A DNA stretch of 64,000 bases from NCBI RefSeq assembly GCF_017654505.1, contig NC_054541.1:44203986-44267985 (forward strand), in the 5' to 3' direction. Positions 1 to 12,200 of the stretch are shown here, piece by piece. Every line of letters begins with the position of its first letter. The first letter of the stretch is position 1. A program made the position numbers and the translations under genes. The stretch comes from Polyodon spathula. Its lineage: Eukaryota; Chordata; Actinopteri; Acipenseriformes; Polyodontidae. Below the pieces are notes generated by a model. That model was not told the DNA's origin. It saw only the letters and a list, made by a program, of their open reading frames with translations, and ran no database searches.

Positions 1-1297
1 AAATTCATTGTAATAATGATACCCCTTTCAAAATAACCAGCCTTCCATAATTTGTGGGGTTGCAGTTTGTAAATTACAGCTCACAAGACTTGAAGCCAAT
101 AGTGGGGCTTTATGCACCCACACAGCTCTGTTGGGAAGACTTTGTATGGGCAGCAAAGGCTTTTGAGCTAAGTGTAGGCCATGACTGAAAGTTGGGTTAT
201 AGGAACCATGGGAACCCCAGTTCCCCAATCTATCTCCACATCCAGTGTATTTCACTATTGCGGAAAGACATTTTGGGAAGTCCTACAGTACATTAAGGAC
301 TATATTTTGACTTCATAGAGCACGTCCAAACAAAGGCCAGAGGAATATCATAACATTGACTTGCTTACTGATACCAAATTAACATTCAAGGTGCCTACCT
401 TAAAAATCTCAAAGACCGATCCTCGTATCAGGTAAAATGGCTCCACAGCTGTCTGAACCATAAACAGTTATGTATTTATTGCAGGAGGCTGATGTTTCTC
501 AACCAAATTAAAATATGAACCTAATTCAACAAACACATTAATAAGAACACATATAAAAAGCCTTACAGATCTTAGAAATATCAGGATTGTAAACCACAAG
601 AGCATTTTAGAAAGCCTTTGCAGCTCTGTGAGATCAGTTAGAATGCTGCATATAGGAAAGCGGACCATCTTGAGCTTCCATGAACACGCATTTCTATTTA
701 CAGACATGTACATCTGCATGCTTATGAATCAGTATTGTATTCACTACTGCAGCCCTGTGATTATAGCCAAATTACAATAAATGTCATTTGACTGTTATAA
801 TGGGCAGATGAATGGGTGCATAGATTATATTATGCATTCTTCTGCCAAAGACTGTTAACATATATTATTATCATCTGTTCACCACAATGCAATAAAATAT
901 TTCCATTTGAGCAATAACACAAGCAAATGGCAGCTTCAGATATCCTTAGCAAAAACAACACATTAGGAGAGCTTTTCAATATTGCCTTTATTAAACAAGC
1001 AGACCAAGCATGCCTCCATTTAAAAACAGACATCATACAGTACACTACACAAGGCATGGTGCTATTATCAATCCCAGAATAAACATGTAAAGCATTACGC
1101 AAATGCATGGCATTCTCAGACAAAATGCATGCAGGCTGGTACTTACAGTTACTCAGTTGATTGTCGTATGTTTCTCTTTATGGTTCTTTATGGCCATGAA
1201 CTGTAGGTGTTTGGTGACAGATATTGCTCCCCTTTCTATTCCATTGCTGATGGTAAATATAACACCAGTGGTAAACAGCAGTAGAGCTCCTACACAT

Positions 1298-1298
<1 letters not shown>
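1..1298. other. No gene recognised
   Basis: Reading both strands I see only short spurious open frames, no splice-bounded exon resembling a known protein and no clear transposon end. The DNA is AT-rich and single-copy in appearance. Confidence 0.5.

Positions 1299-1359
<61 letters not shown>
1299..1359. repeat. (CT)n microsatellite
   Basis: About 30 uninterrupted CT dinucleotides. Open frames running through it encode only Leu-Ser or Arg-Glu runs and are not genes. Confidence 0.97.
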
Positions 1360-1361
<2 letters not shown>

Positions 1362-3386
1362 AGGTCAGGAGAAAGATCTGCCTAGCAGGCCGAGGCTCCT
1401 CCCCCACAACATGCTTGCTTTGGCTCCAGCAGCCAGGCCCTTTCTCTTTCTCCCCCATAAACCAGATTAACCCCCCTGACTGCTGAGCCAAAATACAAAC
1501 AGATTTACCCACCGCCTGCTGAGGCAATGATGCTTAAATGTAGGCCAGTTAAACAAAAATTTGGACAGCAGTCTTTTACTGAACATAAGCAGCCCTTTTG
1601 AAGCCTGTGGATCTCAGCACTGTATACAGTATGTGGTATGATGTACCTAGAGATATACTGTAGTGAGATAAATACAGATTTGCCATAACAGCACTTGGTA
1701 CAGCTGCTGTGGAAAAGCCACAAGGAAATGGTTTATGCTACTAGTCACATTTTAAAACTGGTTTACTTTTCTTGCATTTCCAGAGTGGTTCTGTGTTATC
1801 ACTCCATCACACAATTCTCAGTCAAATCCAAAGAAGCAACATTGAGGGGGTGGGGAGGCAGGACGATTGGACTGAGGGTTTAATTGCAGGTTGGGAGGGG
1901 TGAGGTCTTAAATTGACCAAAATCTTACTTAACATTAATAGCAGCCTATACTGAAGCAAGTTAAACAGGGAAGGCAAATTTCTAGTAAGGAGAAATAACT
2001 TTCCATGTTTTATTATCTCTTAGACAATTGATATTAAGTTAACCCAAGATGCTACTTCAGATTTAGCAGAGAGGGTAGAACAAGAGGACATAAATGGAAG
2101 TTATGTTCTAAACCTAAAAGTGATTTTAGAACACAAGGTAGGAACAACTTTCACGCAATGAAATTCTCATGATGATATTATTTTCATTATAAAGCAGTGC
2201 ACCCTGCTGGTCGAAATAAAGAATTAACAAAAAATAACAACAAACTGGCAAAGTGACCACTTGAAGGTCGTTTGAATGACAATACTAGTTCAATCTCTAC
2301 AGAAGTGGAGTCCAAAGTTGGCCCTTCCATTCCTGGTCTTTGTTACAACCCTGTTCTAAATTGTTTACTTGAACCAATTAACCCTCCATCAGACTCTGTA
2401 GTTAATTATATAATGTTACCTGTTAAACATGACTGTGATTGGACACCCCTGCTTTACAGCCTGCCGATCTATATAATCTCACTCCCGCTATTCCACAGAT
2501 ATTAAGGTAGATCTATACTTTGCTTTAGATGATCCAGTTTGCGGTGGATGGAATAATTATGACACAGAATCCTGAAGAAAATGTCAGTTTAAATTTAATG
2601 TTGTTGCAGATGGCTTTTGAAGAAAAAGCCAAGTTGTTTATGTTTAGGCTCACGATACTCTTCACTCAAGCCAGTAGACGCAATCACAATCTGATCCTTG
2701 CACAGCAAGGTGCAGCTTTAACTGATGATGGGATTAGTGGGTAGAAATGGGACAACTTTGCTTTTCCGGTACTGAAACAGGGCTCAACACACAATTATGA
2801 TAATGAAATGTTTCAAGAACAATGACATTCTCATTATGAACTGCATTGTAGTTGTACATATTGTTGAAATCTTAAGGAATTCAATGACTTCCTGTAACCC
2901 CTACCCCTCATAATCTCCACTGGCCCTTGTCTAACACTACAGGTCTGTTAATGCTACTGATCCAAGATTAAAAGTGCAGTGACAGAGTAAAGCAATGGTG
3001 TCACAGAAGGAAAACACTGTCTATATTATGTATAAAGTAAATTCAACTACGGTCATATTGTCTTTAACTTTCTCATGGGAGTCTAGAGAAAAATGAATAG
3101 TATTCAAGTATAACAGAATTTTAATTATACCTTTTTTATCACTTGAGAGCACATTTGATTTATAAGGACATTTGATAATGAAGTTTTGGGGTTATGTGTT
3201 TTTGGGTGGTGGTTGGCAGGGATGGGGCTAATTCCTATCCCTGCCAAATACATGTGAGAATGTAGCTGTTCCCAAATTAGATCATTGGTGCTAATTGGGA
3301 ACATGATATAAACATGGATCTTGAAGCTTCATTAGATGGAGACTACAAGGGAGCTGGGAACAAAGGCAAGTACTGAGTGCAGTTTA
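1360..3386. other. No gene recognised
   Basis: Non-coding sequence with no supported exon. Open frames near 2272-2744 have no recognisable similarity and no splice context that convinces me. Confidence 0.45.
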
Positions 3387-3489
3387 ATGGGCTATGGGCT
3401 ATGGGCTATGGGCTATGGGCTATGGGCTATGGGCTATGGGCTATGGGCTATGGGCTATGGGCTATGGGCTATGGGCTATGGGCTATGGG
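3387..3489 (+). repeat. 7-bp tandem array (GGGCTAT)n
   Basis: About 14.7 perfect head-to-tail copies of the heptamer GGGCTAT, with no visible substitution between copies. One strand has G runs every 7 bases. The perfect homogeneity suggests a young, length-variable minisatellite. Confidence 0.97.
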
Positions 3490-3797
3490 TGTCTTAGTTT
3501 AGGTAAAACAAGTGTTTAGTCTAGGTCTTCAAAAGGAGACAGGCTTTTGTTTAGTTTCTTTGTGTTTGGAAATGAACAAATATACAGGCACTGCCCTGTT
3601 TTATTTCATTCTGTGGTCCAGTGTCTCTCTTCACATCAGAAGTGGAAAAGGTCCAGCATGTTACCCCAGTTTGTATTGGTGCGTATTCTTATTGACTGTC
3701 CACAAGCAGTGTAGTCCAGAATGAAGTCCTATACTGGCTAATTTACTATGTAAACCTAAATTGCTAATATATAGTATCTCTGTCTTAAATACAGTTA

Positions 3798-4038
3798 AAC
3801 CCCATTTAATATCACGGAATGTGGGTTGAGCAAAAATAGTAACAAGCAGACTTTTTGTCAGTAACCTGGCAAAAAAGCATTAAGAAATACAAATCTTCCT
3901 GCTTTGATGTGCATTTTGATAGGTATTTAATATTACAAGTGTTCATAAAAAAAAGTAAACCTTCTAATCTTATATGCTTTCCCCCAAATTAGTATTATCG
4001 TTTTTGCTCAGCCCCTTTTATGTGATATTAAATGGGTT
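3798..4038. mobile_element. Small inverted-repeat (MITE-like) element
   Basis: Two arms of about 41 bp, at 3798-3838 and 3998-4038, are imperfect reverse complements. Both carry the words ATTTAATATCAC and TGAGCAAAAA. About 160 bp of AT-rich spacer separates them. No coding capacity is present, and a target duplication is not clear, so the superfamily is unknown. Confidence 0.6.
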
Positions 4039-4333
4039 ATAGATAACTTCTCCATATAACTGGCAAGACAGTTTCCATGCTTGACTTGCTGTACTGAACA
4101 TCTGAAATGTTATTTTACAGTACAATGATGACGTCGAATTGGCGTGATCAGTTGGTTATTGAGAGAAAGTCTGTCTAAAAATATAAATACCGTATTACTT
4201 TGAGTTAACGCTGTGGCGTTTATTTTAAATTGTTAGACATACGCGGCAGAGCTTATTCAATGGCGGCGGTAATTAGAAATACTACGGCTCCACACACAAC
4301 GAATGAATAAATAACTTCAGGGGGCTCTTGCAG

Positions 4334-4514
<181 letters not shown>

Positions 4515-4861
4515 TAAAAAACATGACGTATAAATACATAGATGTAACATACAGTGGATGTGTTCGACATTCCTCGTTAGGGCAGGCTGGATTTGAAGTC
4601 GGTACTCCTGCACCCAGATTTGGTTTTGTATTGTCACTGACTAATGTTAATGCATGAACATTGCACGTTGATTAAAAACGGATTCTTCCTAGTCCTAGGA
4701 TTACATCTGAATTATCCTTAATACTATTTAAAAAATAGAAAACCCCAGTGTATTAGATAGCAAATTGTTTTAATTTTTTTGTGTAGTGGTAGCATTAAAT
4801 TGTCACATGTTTGAAATGGACTTTCTTTCCCTTATTTAGTTATATGCGCTCCCTAGATACC

Positions 4862-4931
4862 TGAAAGGCATGTGTGCTTTTGGATTGGTGGAGACAAATG
4901 TATATGACCGGGCAGAAAAAATGACAAAGAG
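4862..4931 (+). pseudogene. ttc38: TTC38 remnant exon B
   Basis: Reads YLKGMCAFGLVETNVY followed by DRAEKMTK, matching the TTC38 segment with VKG..SFGLMETNFYDQAEK. A donor GTAAAA follows at 4932. The acceptor is uncertain: an AG at 4838-4839 or 4854-4855 does not give the phase expected from exon A, so the splice site may be lost. Confidence 0.8.
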
Positions 4932-5618
4932 GTAAAAACTGTAATTGTTCTGATTTAAAAAACAAAATTTGATTAAACGTGTAAATGCATTCATACATGC
5001 TGGTCAGCAAGCTTATGTATCATATACCACAATTTATAAATATATTGTTACAAGAACAAAAAAAAATAAAAAAAAATTATCGGTTTTGCCAGTGCGGTAT
5101 TCCCCTTACCATCACAATCTAAGGAGTGATCTTTTTCAGCAGTGACCTCTGGTGGTGAAGATTAGTAATGACCCCTGGTTAAGATGGAAAAACCTTCATC
5201 GGGGTTGCAGATCATTATCGTCCACTCATTGCCACCGGTTTTAGTATTAAATTAATAAGTAATATATCCTACAACCAAAAAAAAAAAAAACTTCGTATAG
5301 CACCACTGCATAAAAGCATCACACCCGATGTTGCGTGACATTGGTACCTTATAAATCTCTATAAAATATAGAAAGCCAACTGATTTACAGTAAACGCCAA
5401 ATATGGAAAAAACAGCACTTTGAATCAATGATGCATTAACTGAAATAGATGTTCTGGTATTTTAGACTCCTTACTTTTGTTTTAAATGGTTTTGAATAGA
5501 TTATTACTGAAATTCCATAACATACTGAACTGGTACTGTTTGTAAATAATACATTGACTCAGAATAATGGAGTCAGGAATGAACCCGGTGCTTCAGTTTC
5601 CTCTGTCATTCCCCTCAG

Positions 5619-5668
5619 GATCTGTCTCCTGAACCCCGGCGACGCCTGGTCTGTGCATTCCATCGCAC
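5619..5668 (+). pseudogene. ttc38: TTC38 remnant exon C
   Basis: A pyrimidine-rich tract and CAG at 5616-5618 precede codons reading LNPGDAWSVHSIAR, matching the TTC38 TPR segment INPTDAWSVHTVAH. The putative donor GTGTGT is weak. This 50-bp remnant has no internal stop. Confidence 0.82.
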
Positions 5669-6084
5669 GTGTGTGTGTCTATATAGAAATTGTGTTTCTG
5701 CACCGGTCGCTACCCTCAGCCAGTAATTCTGCATTGGTAGGAAATTGATACCCTTTGGGGTGCCACTGGACTTCTGGGACATCTTGCGCATTCAGGTCTG
5801 TTGCCTGTTTTTTTTGAAGAGGAGACCGTTATCTATTCAGAGTTGGAGGATTAAAAGAATATTTGCTCATTTTTGAATACATTATTCAAATTGTATAAAG
5901 TTCAGTTTTTGAATTGGTACGTGCCCTTAGCTTTGTCAGATGTGTGCTAAGTGAAAGCTGAAAATGTGCTTGTAACATACTATGTATTTGATAGCTGGAC
6001 ATGTGGCAGTGCACTGTATTTTTTCATACCATATGCACGACAGCAGGTGACGGGGACGCTGCTGCAGTTTTTGTGTGTTTCCAG

Positions 6085-6243
6085 GTACGAGCGTTGGTGA
6101 CAGATGGAAGGAGGTCGTTTAGGTCACCAAGCCGAGGACCACATTCTGTTTTTCAACGATTTTCACTTCCTGATGTCCTCACTGGGATCCAAGGAGGAGG
6201 AAACTACCGGTCGGGTGACGGTGTCTCTACAGGAGCGTGTGAA
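6085..6243 (+). pseudogene. ttc38: TTC38 remnant exon D
   Basis: Acceptor CCAG at 6081-6084 and donor GTAAGC at 6244. The first part reads SVGDRWKEVV and then hits TAG. One frame over, the exon continues as DHILFFNDFHFLMSSLG. A single-base loss near the TAG would explain both the stop and the frame change. An ATG at 6104 in the second frame has a TGA two codons upstream and could mimic a start, but the match to TTC38 shows it is internal. Confidence 0.88.
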
Positions 6244-6820
6244 GTAAGCGAGCGTGCTGGTTCACAGTCTGCAGATCATACAGCACAACGAGTACCCTGA
6301 AGCAAATTCATCAGCACAGGGGAGCATTTAGAATCTGATGTCAAGTTTGCAATAAATCATTGTTTAGAGTGACCTTTTAATGGAAAAGGATCAACGATGC
6401 AGGAATGTGGATTTTTAAAATGTGTCTGCAAAAGGAATAAGCATAAGGAAAACAATTTGAAAACTTTTAATTCATTTGATGCAGGAATTTGTAACTGTTA
6501 AATAGCATTTGCTAAGGAATGCAGATTACTGACTAGGTGCAACTTTTTACCCTGTGGTGCCAAAACAATGTTTAGAGGGTTAACATTCATAGTTATATTC
6601 CATGTTCCCATTGAAAATAAATAAGCCAGTTTACACATGGCTTGGAACATGCAACCTATGTACAGTAATTTAACTTTTCTACAACAGTTTAGATGTCATT
6701 CGTCTTCTAAATCAGATCTTGCATACACGTTTTAAAAAATGAGGACATGCCACTTGGAGAAGCATCACTTGATTCATTTTATGCCCATCGCTGAGGCCTG
6801 TGTTAATTTCTTTTAACCAG

Positions 6821-6987
6821 GGCTCTGGGAGAAAGCTACCAGCATGCATTAGGCCAGGACCTGGGTGTCCCCATGTGTGAGGCTGTGGTGGAGTTTGCAG
6901 TTTGACAATGGCAACTATAGCAGAATTGTAGAACTGCTGCATCTCATCCAGTAACAGATCAAGGGGATCGGAGGAAGTGATGCACAG
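6821..6987 (+). pseudogene. ttc38: TTC38 remnant exon E
   Basis: Acceptor AACCAG ends at 6820 and donor GTAACT begins at 6988. The phase joins correctly to exon D (AA plus G). It reads ALGESYQHALGQDLGVPMCE, shifts frame by one base, and resumes as FDNGNYSRIVELL. A TAA follows before IKGIGGSDAQ. This corresponds to the TTC38 segment with RDVGLPLCQALVE and RVLELLLPI. Confidence 0.87.
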
Positions 6988-7314
6988 GTAACTGCTGCTA
7001 CAGTGTGTGACATTTTGGTGGTTTTTATTTATTTATTTTTTTACAGACCTAATTTAATCCATACAGGACAGGACAGAGCGGGAAATGAGGTTGGATATTT
7101 CACATGTTTTAGAATCCAAAGCAGGAATGCCTCTGCTTGGTATTGACAGTACATTGTCATGATTGTGTATTTAATATTGTACTGTAATCCAATCTGCATT
7201 ACCTAGTAAAATAAACTTTATTTTTTTTAGTGGGGAGAAATACTGTTGCTTTATTGAAACGCATTGTGTGTTCTTTTGAAATAAAAGCTGTTTTTAAATA
7301 TATGGGGTAATTTA

Positions 7315-7945
7315 TTCATAAGAACATAAGAACATAAGAAAGTTTACAAACGAGAGGAGGCCATTCGGCCCATCTTGCTCGTTTGGTTGTTAGTAGCTTA
7401 TTGATCCCAAAATCTCATCAAGCAGCTTCTTGAAGGATCCCAGGGTGTCAGCTTCAACAACATTATTGGGGAGTTGATTCCAGACCCTCACAATTCTCTG
7501 TGTAAAAAAGTGTCTCCTATTTTCTGTTCTGAATGCCCCTTTTTCTAAACTCCATTTGTGACCCCTGGTCCTTGTTTCTTTTTTCAGGCTGAAAAAGTCC
7601 CTTGGGTACACTGTCAATACCTTTTAGAATTTTGAATGCTAAATTAGGTCGCCACGTAGTCTTCTTTGTTCAAGATGTAGAATTCTTTTAGCCTGTCTGC
7701 ATATGACTTTTAAGCCCGGAATCATTCTGGTCGCTCTTCTGCATTTGCAGAGCAGCAATATCTTTTTTTATAGGTACAGAACTGAACACAATATTTATGA
7801 GGTCTTAGTGCATTGTACAGTTTTATTACTTCCCTTGATTTAAATTCTGCCAATGTATCCGAGCATCTTAATTGAGTAACTGAGTCAACAAAAACTCCTA
7901 GGTCTTTTTCATAGATTCCTTGCAAAATGTACATTTTTAATAACC
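7315..7945 (-). mobile_element. CR1-like LINE, 3' fragment
   Basis: The minus strand encodes the typical end of a CR1/L2-type reverse-transcriptase ORF: RHFFTQRIVRVWNQLP, then SFKKLLDEIL and a stop. Upstream pieces (DNSGLKSHMQT-like, in shifted frames) are broken. The 3' end, at the low-coordinate side, carries tandem 8-bp units of the form CTTATGTT, which is a CR1-type tail. Only about 0.6 kb remains, with frameshifts, so it is a dead 5'-truncated copy. Confidence 0.85.
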
Positions 7946-8606
7946 TAAAGTAAACCAGGCTGCTTGTTACAAGAGCTGTTATACCAGAATGTCTTTCCTA
8001 GCAGGGATATCTTCAGTCAGCTGTTATTAATGCAGCTCTAAAATGGAGGATAAATCTCACCAGAAACTAGCCAGGTAAGTATCTACTGTAATGTATGTCT
8101 TATTTTTTTTAACCTAAATCAACGCTGTGCACACTCCTGCTTTTATATATTGATAGGGCAACTGAATTTTCCTGTCTGCCAGTTTCTCAGAGTCGGAGTT
8201 CCACGTTTCGTTTCCTTTTCAATTGTCGGACCCCTGTTCAAGAGACTGCTGCTGATCTTGGTAAAAACCTTTCATTTCTTTGAGTCTTGGGAGGATCCTC
8301 ACAGGGGATTTGTTTATATAGACTCCAGTCCCAATTGCTGTACAGCTATGGCTAAAGGTTTTGGATTCAATGACATGTGGGGCATGTTTCTATATTCCTT
8401 TGTAAAAACTTACGTAATCATTTAATATTAAGCTATTTTTTTTTCCATCGATTTTGCCATTTGCTTAAACATTTAATCTCCTATTTGAACTTTCTCTTGC
8501 ATAATATTGGAAAAACATTTTGGAATTGGTTTTAGCTCCCTTAGCATGTTCATTTTAGCTGCTCATCCAGTTAGGAGTTTAGAACATAATTGGTCATGGT
8601 GGTCCA
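7869..8606. repeat. Tandem duplication, copy 1
   Basis: Starts inside the CR1 fragment, covers TTC38 exon F and runs to the words ending GGTCATGGTGGTCC. It is the longer copy, at about 738 bp. The second copy is at 8697-9242. Confidence 0.9.
8005..8074 (+). pseudogene. ttc38: TTC38 remnant exon F, first copy
   Basis: Between CCTAGCAG and donor GTAAGT, pieces in three frames read DIFSQLL, INAALK and HQKLAR. They match the consecutive TTC38 segments DVFNQLL, IHAALN and HKNVAR. At least two frame changes are present. The acceptor region has one extra base compared with the second copy, where AG is followed directly by CGG GAT (Arg-Asp). Confidence 0.8.
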
Positions 8607-8696
8607 CAAGAGTTTCTCAATGTAGAAACATTATAGACAGGTTTCATAGACTCATTTGCACTATACCTAAGGTTAGGTAGTCTATAGAATCTGCCA

Positions 8697-9242
8697 TAAT
8701 TGAGTAACTGCATGCGAGTGCAAAATGAATAACCTAGTAAACCAGGCTGCTTGTTACAAGAGCTGTTCTGTCTTTCCTAGCGGGATATCTTCAGTCAGCT
8801 GTTATTAATGCAGCTCTAAAATGGAGGATAAATCTCACCAGAAACTAGCCAGGTAAGTATCTACTGTAATGTATGTCTTATTTTTTTTAACCTACAACGC
8901 TGTGCACACTCCTGCTTTTATATATTGATAGGGCAACTGAACTGTCTGCCATCTCAGAGTCGGAGTTCACGTTTCTTCCTTTTCAATTTGATTTGACAGC
9001 TCTGTTGGTAAAAACCCCTCTTCCCTCACATATACACTCCAGTACAATTGCTGTACAGCTATGGCTAAAGGTTTTGGATTCAATATGGATTCTATATTCA
9101 GTTACTTACGAAGCATATTAAGTTCCATCAGCGCATTGCACAATATTTAACTTTTCCATAATCAAGTTTTTTTTTTTCTTGTACAGACATTTTAGCTGCT
9201 CATCCAGTTAGGAGTTTAGAACATAATTGGTCATGGTGGTCC
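8697..9242. repeat. Tandem duplication, copy 2 (compressed)
   Basis: Same order of sequence blocks as 7869-8606, but about 190 bp shorter. The differences are almost all small gaps, with few substitutions in the blocks that remain. One example is GAGTTCCACG in copy 1 against GAGTTCACG here. Confidence 0.9.
8781..8852 (+). pseudogene. ttc38: TTC38 remnant exon F, duplicated copy
   Basis: Second copy of the same exon inside the tandem duplication. It begins CGG GAT ATC directly after CCTAG and ends at donor GTAAGT. The internal frame changes of the first copy are all present here, so they predate the duplication. Confidence 0.8.
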
Positions 9243-12200
9243 CCTTGGGTTAGTTGGGCGAATGAAGACTACCAATATTTAGATGGTTGCCTGCTTTTGC
9301 ATAGAGAGCTGTAGAAAAAAGACCTTTCATTGCCTGACACCAAACACTGTCAGGATTGTATAAGGGTATTTCAGAGTGAAAAATAAAATTGACACAGGAA
9401 TGCAATACACTTCGGAAAGTGCAGCTTTTTTTTTTTTTTTTTGATGTCTGTTACATTTGTATTGTAATTGAAGCCCTTTTACATTTTGGTTCAGAGGGAT
9501 ATTCAATTTATCATATGCCAATGAAAGTGTACAAGGGTCCATTTCATAGGCACCTTCATGTTTATCAACTGGCAAGGTTATTTTACAAAAGGCTATTGCC
9601 TGAAGGTAATAACATGATGCTATAACTCACACTGCAAGAACAACGTGAACAGAATTGCATTGCATTTTCCTGTTCAGATTTTCTACTTTACCTGAACTGA
9701 ACCATTATTAATGCAACTTGTTTTAATGTGCAGAAGCCTGTTAATGGAACAAGATGCTTTCAGACCAAACTCTCCTCTGATGGATCGGCTCATCCGAAGG
9801 GCCCCAGCGATGCATGGGCTGGGTTAGATCTAAACACACATAGCTGTCAATTGGAAGACCGGAAGCCATACTTCCTTTTTTCACTTTGTGTAAGATCCTG
9901 CAAATTCAGTTTCTTCAAAAATGAATGCCCTCATATTGCAGCAAATCTTTACACTTCATGAGAAGGTATGCTAACTGTCTGTCTGATCGCGCTTATTTCT
10001 AGTGATCAAATTATTCTCTTGATATTTTATACAAAGAACAACATTTTAACCTAATTTGTTTAGATGTCACATTAAGCCTGTTGTACGAAGCAGTGTATAA
10101 AATCCATTATTCACAATTCTAGTTTTGAGCCAGTGTACTTGAAATAACACATTAAATACATAAGGTAGGTGAAGAGGGTCACACACTGGACATAGGAAGT
10201 ACATTGTACTGTGCACATGCTTCTATTACAGTACTGCCTCATTTTAATAACAATGAGTGTTTATCAACATTTGTTACAAGTAACACACGTCTAAACATCT
10301 TCTATAAATGCATATAATATATGCAGTGGATCTTTCCACAAAAGAGCTATTACTTGTTTGAATTGTTGCATATACCTGAGCTGTTTTTACATTTGCAGAA
10401 TCCAAACTAAGGCTTCTTGCGGTACTCTATATATATTTTTTTTTTAATTTAAAACTTTCAGATTTGTTTAGCAGCTATTGCAGTATACTGTAGGAAAGAG
10501 AACACTGAACCAAACTTGTCCGTGAGTTTGATTTCAAGCGACTACTGTACAGTTTCTTTGCAGTTTTTGCTCCAAGTGTTTGGCAACATGAAACGGACAA
10601 GTGTAATAATGTGTTAATGATTTGAGTTCTCCCCCTGAATGTGAAATAAATAACTGACTAGTCAAGTGTATGTACTGTACAATAAAATGACGCTGTGCAA
10701 TGTCAATCAGAAAATCTGGTGCAGGTGATGAGAGGGAACAATTCACATGCTTCCATGCATAGGAAAAAGGGACAGCCTTGCATACATGCCTGTCGTACAT
10801 GACATCACAAAGACATTAGATTTAAAGAGAAATAATGTGTGGTTACCATGGCATTAAAAGCCTGTAAATACCCTCACTGTTTGTTTTCAAACCTGCTTCC
10901 CTTTGACAAAGGCATGTTAAACATACCGAAACATTGAGAAGTACAGTATCATTTGCAAGTGCTAGAAAGTTCAGGTACCTTGTTTAAAAAACAAAATGCG
11001 ATTAAATGACGCCATGTGTACCTTTTAATAACAATCTTAATTAGGAAAACTGTGTCATGCATCTTTAACTGGTCCAGTAGTCATTAGGAAGTATTTATGT
11101 TAAAAAGAAATAAAAAATTGAATGCCCCAGAATCAGAACTGTTCCTATTTTGTCACCACTGAAAATAGAGATTTGCCTATTTTGGCCACAAGATGGCTCT
11201 AAAGATCTAGTACCAATCTCTTAAATCTAGTCTAATCTGATTTCGGGACAGTGTAGTTTTGCATTCTGCAATTAACACTACAAAAAGACCAATAGAGTGG
11301 TACCCACTCAAATATAATTAGCCTAATGGAATGTGAATATGGGTGTGTTGTCTTGTCACCTCCCCCGGTACTGGAGTGCAGCAGGAGTAAGGAACGGCAC
11401 ACCTCTCCCTGCTCGGGTTCTCCTTGGTGCAGTTAAAGCACAGGTTCCGAGAACAGTCACTAATTGTTCTAGCCATAACAACTGAACTGAGGAAAGAGAA
11501 GAGAAATTAGTAGGCAACAAAAAAGAAAATGTATATTTTAATGAGTATAGAGGGACTGACAGATATTTAGTACTGTATGTATCTAGGGTTTATAAAACTG
11601 GTTTTCCTACATATTGCTGACATGACACCATTTGGACAAGTCCCTTATGAGCTTATTGGCTTATATCAACTTCGATTAAGTTAACTTATTGTGTAATAAT
11701 TGTATCCTGTTTTACATGTAAAAGGACCACCTTCTACAAGCAAAGTTACAGAGAGGAGTAAAATAATTTTAACGGTATAAAAAAGCCAAAGAAACTACAG
11801 ATACATGGAAAACTCTAAAATGATATACAGAAAGACATTCAGACCGGCAGACAGTCATAGTCTTCATATATAACATGCCAAAGGACAAGTGATTGGCTAG
11901 CTTGTTAAAATGCTGCTACACTGTGCTAATGAAAGGTAGTAAAATATTTCTGAAAGTCTTTAGTAATAACACCATTTATTCGTTAAATTACATTACATTC
12001 ATATTACCTCTTTTTGAATATAATCAATCAGGTTTTGTAGGTCTATATCATCTCTGTAGTGAATTATGGCTTTTTTGACAAATTTGTGTCGATGTGTCTC
12101 GGGTCTAAAAAATACAACAGTGATAAATTGAAAACATTCAAACTAAGATACAACAGAAGTGTGATGCTTGGCCTGGTTAAGTATTTTGTTTAACTATCTC

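Noticed and set aside
4259..4309. Short frame starting Met-Ala-Ala just before TTC38 exon A, as a possible TTC38 first exon
   Set aside because: Only a few residues are similar, several exons would have to be skipped, and it ends in TAA without a donor site.
5757..5850. Possible remnant of the missing TTC38 exon (codons reading EEETVIYSELED)
   Set aside because: The match is short, off-frame with neighbours and lacks splice signals.
6104..6243. ATG at 6104 with an upstream in-frame stop, looking like a first coding exon of a novel gene
   Set aside because: The reading frame and the flanking frame both match an internal TTC38 segment; the ATG is created by a frame change inside a pseudogene exon.
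8150..8425. Open frame after exon F with PLFKRLLL as a possible TTC38 last exon
   Set aside because: Similarity to the TTC38 C-terminus is too weak and no consistent frame or stop is found.
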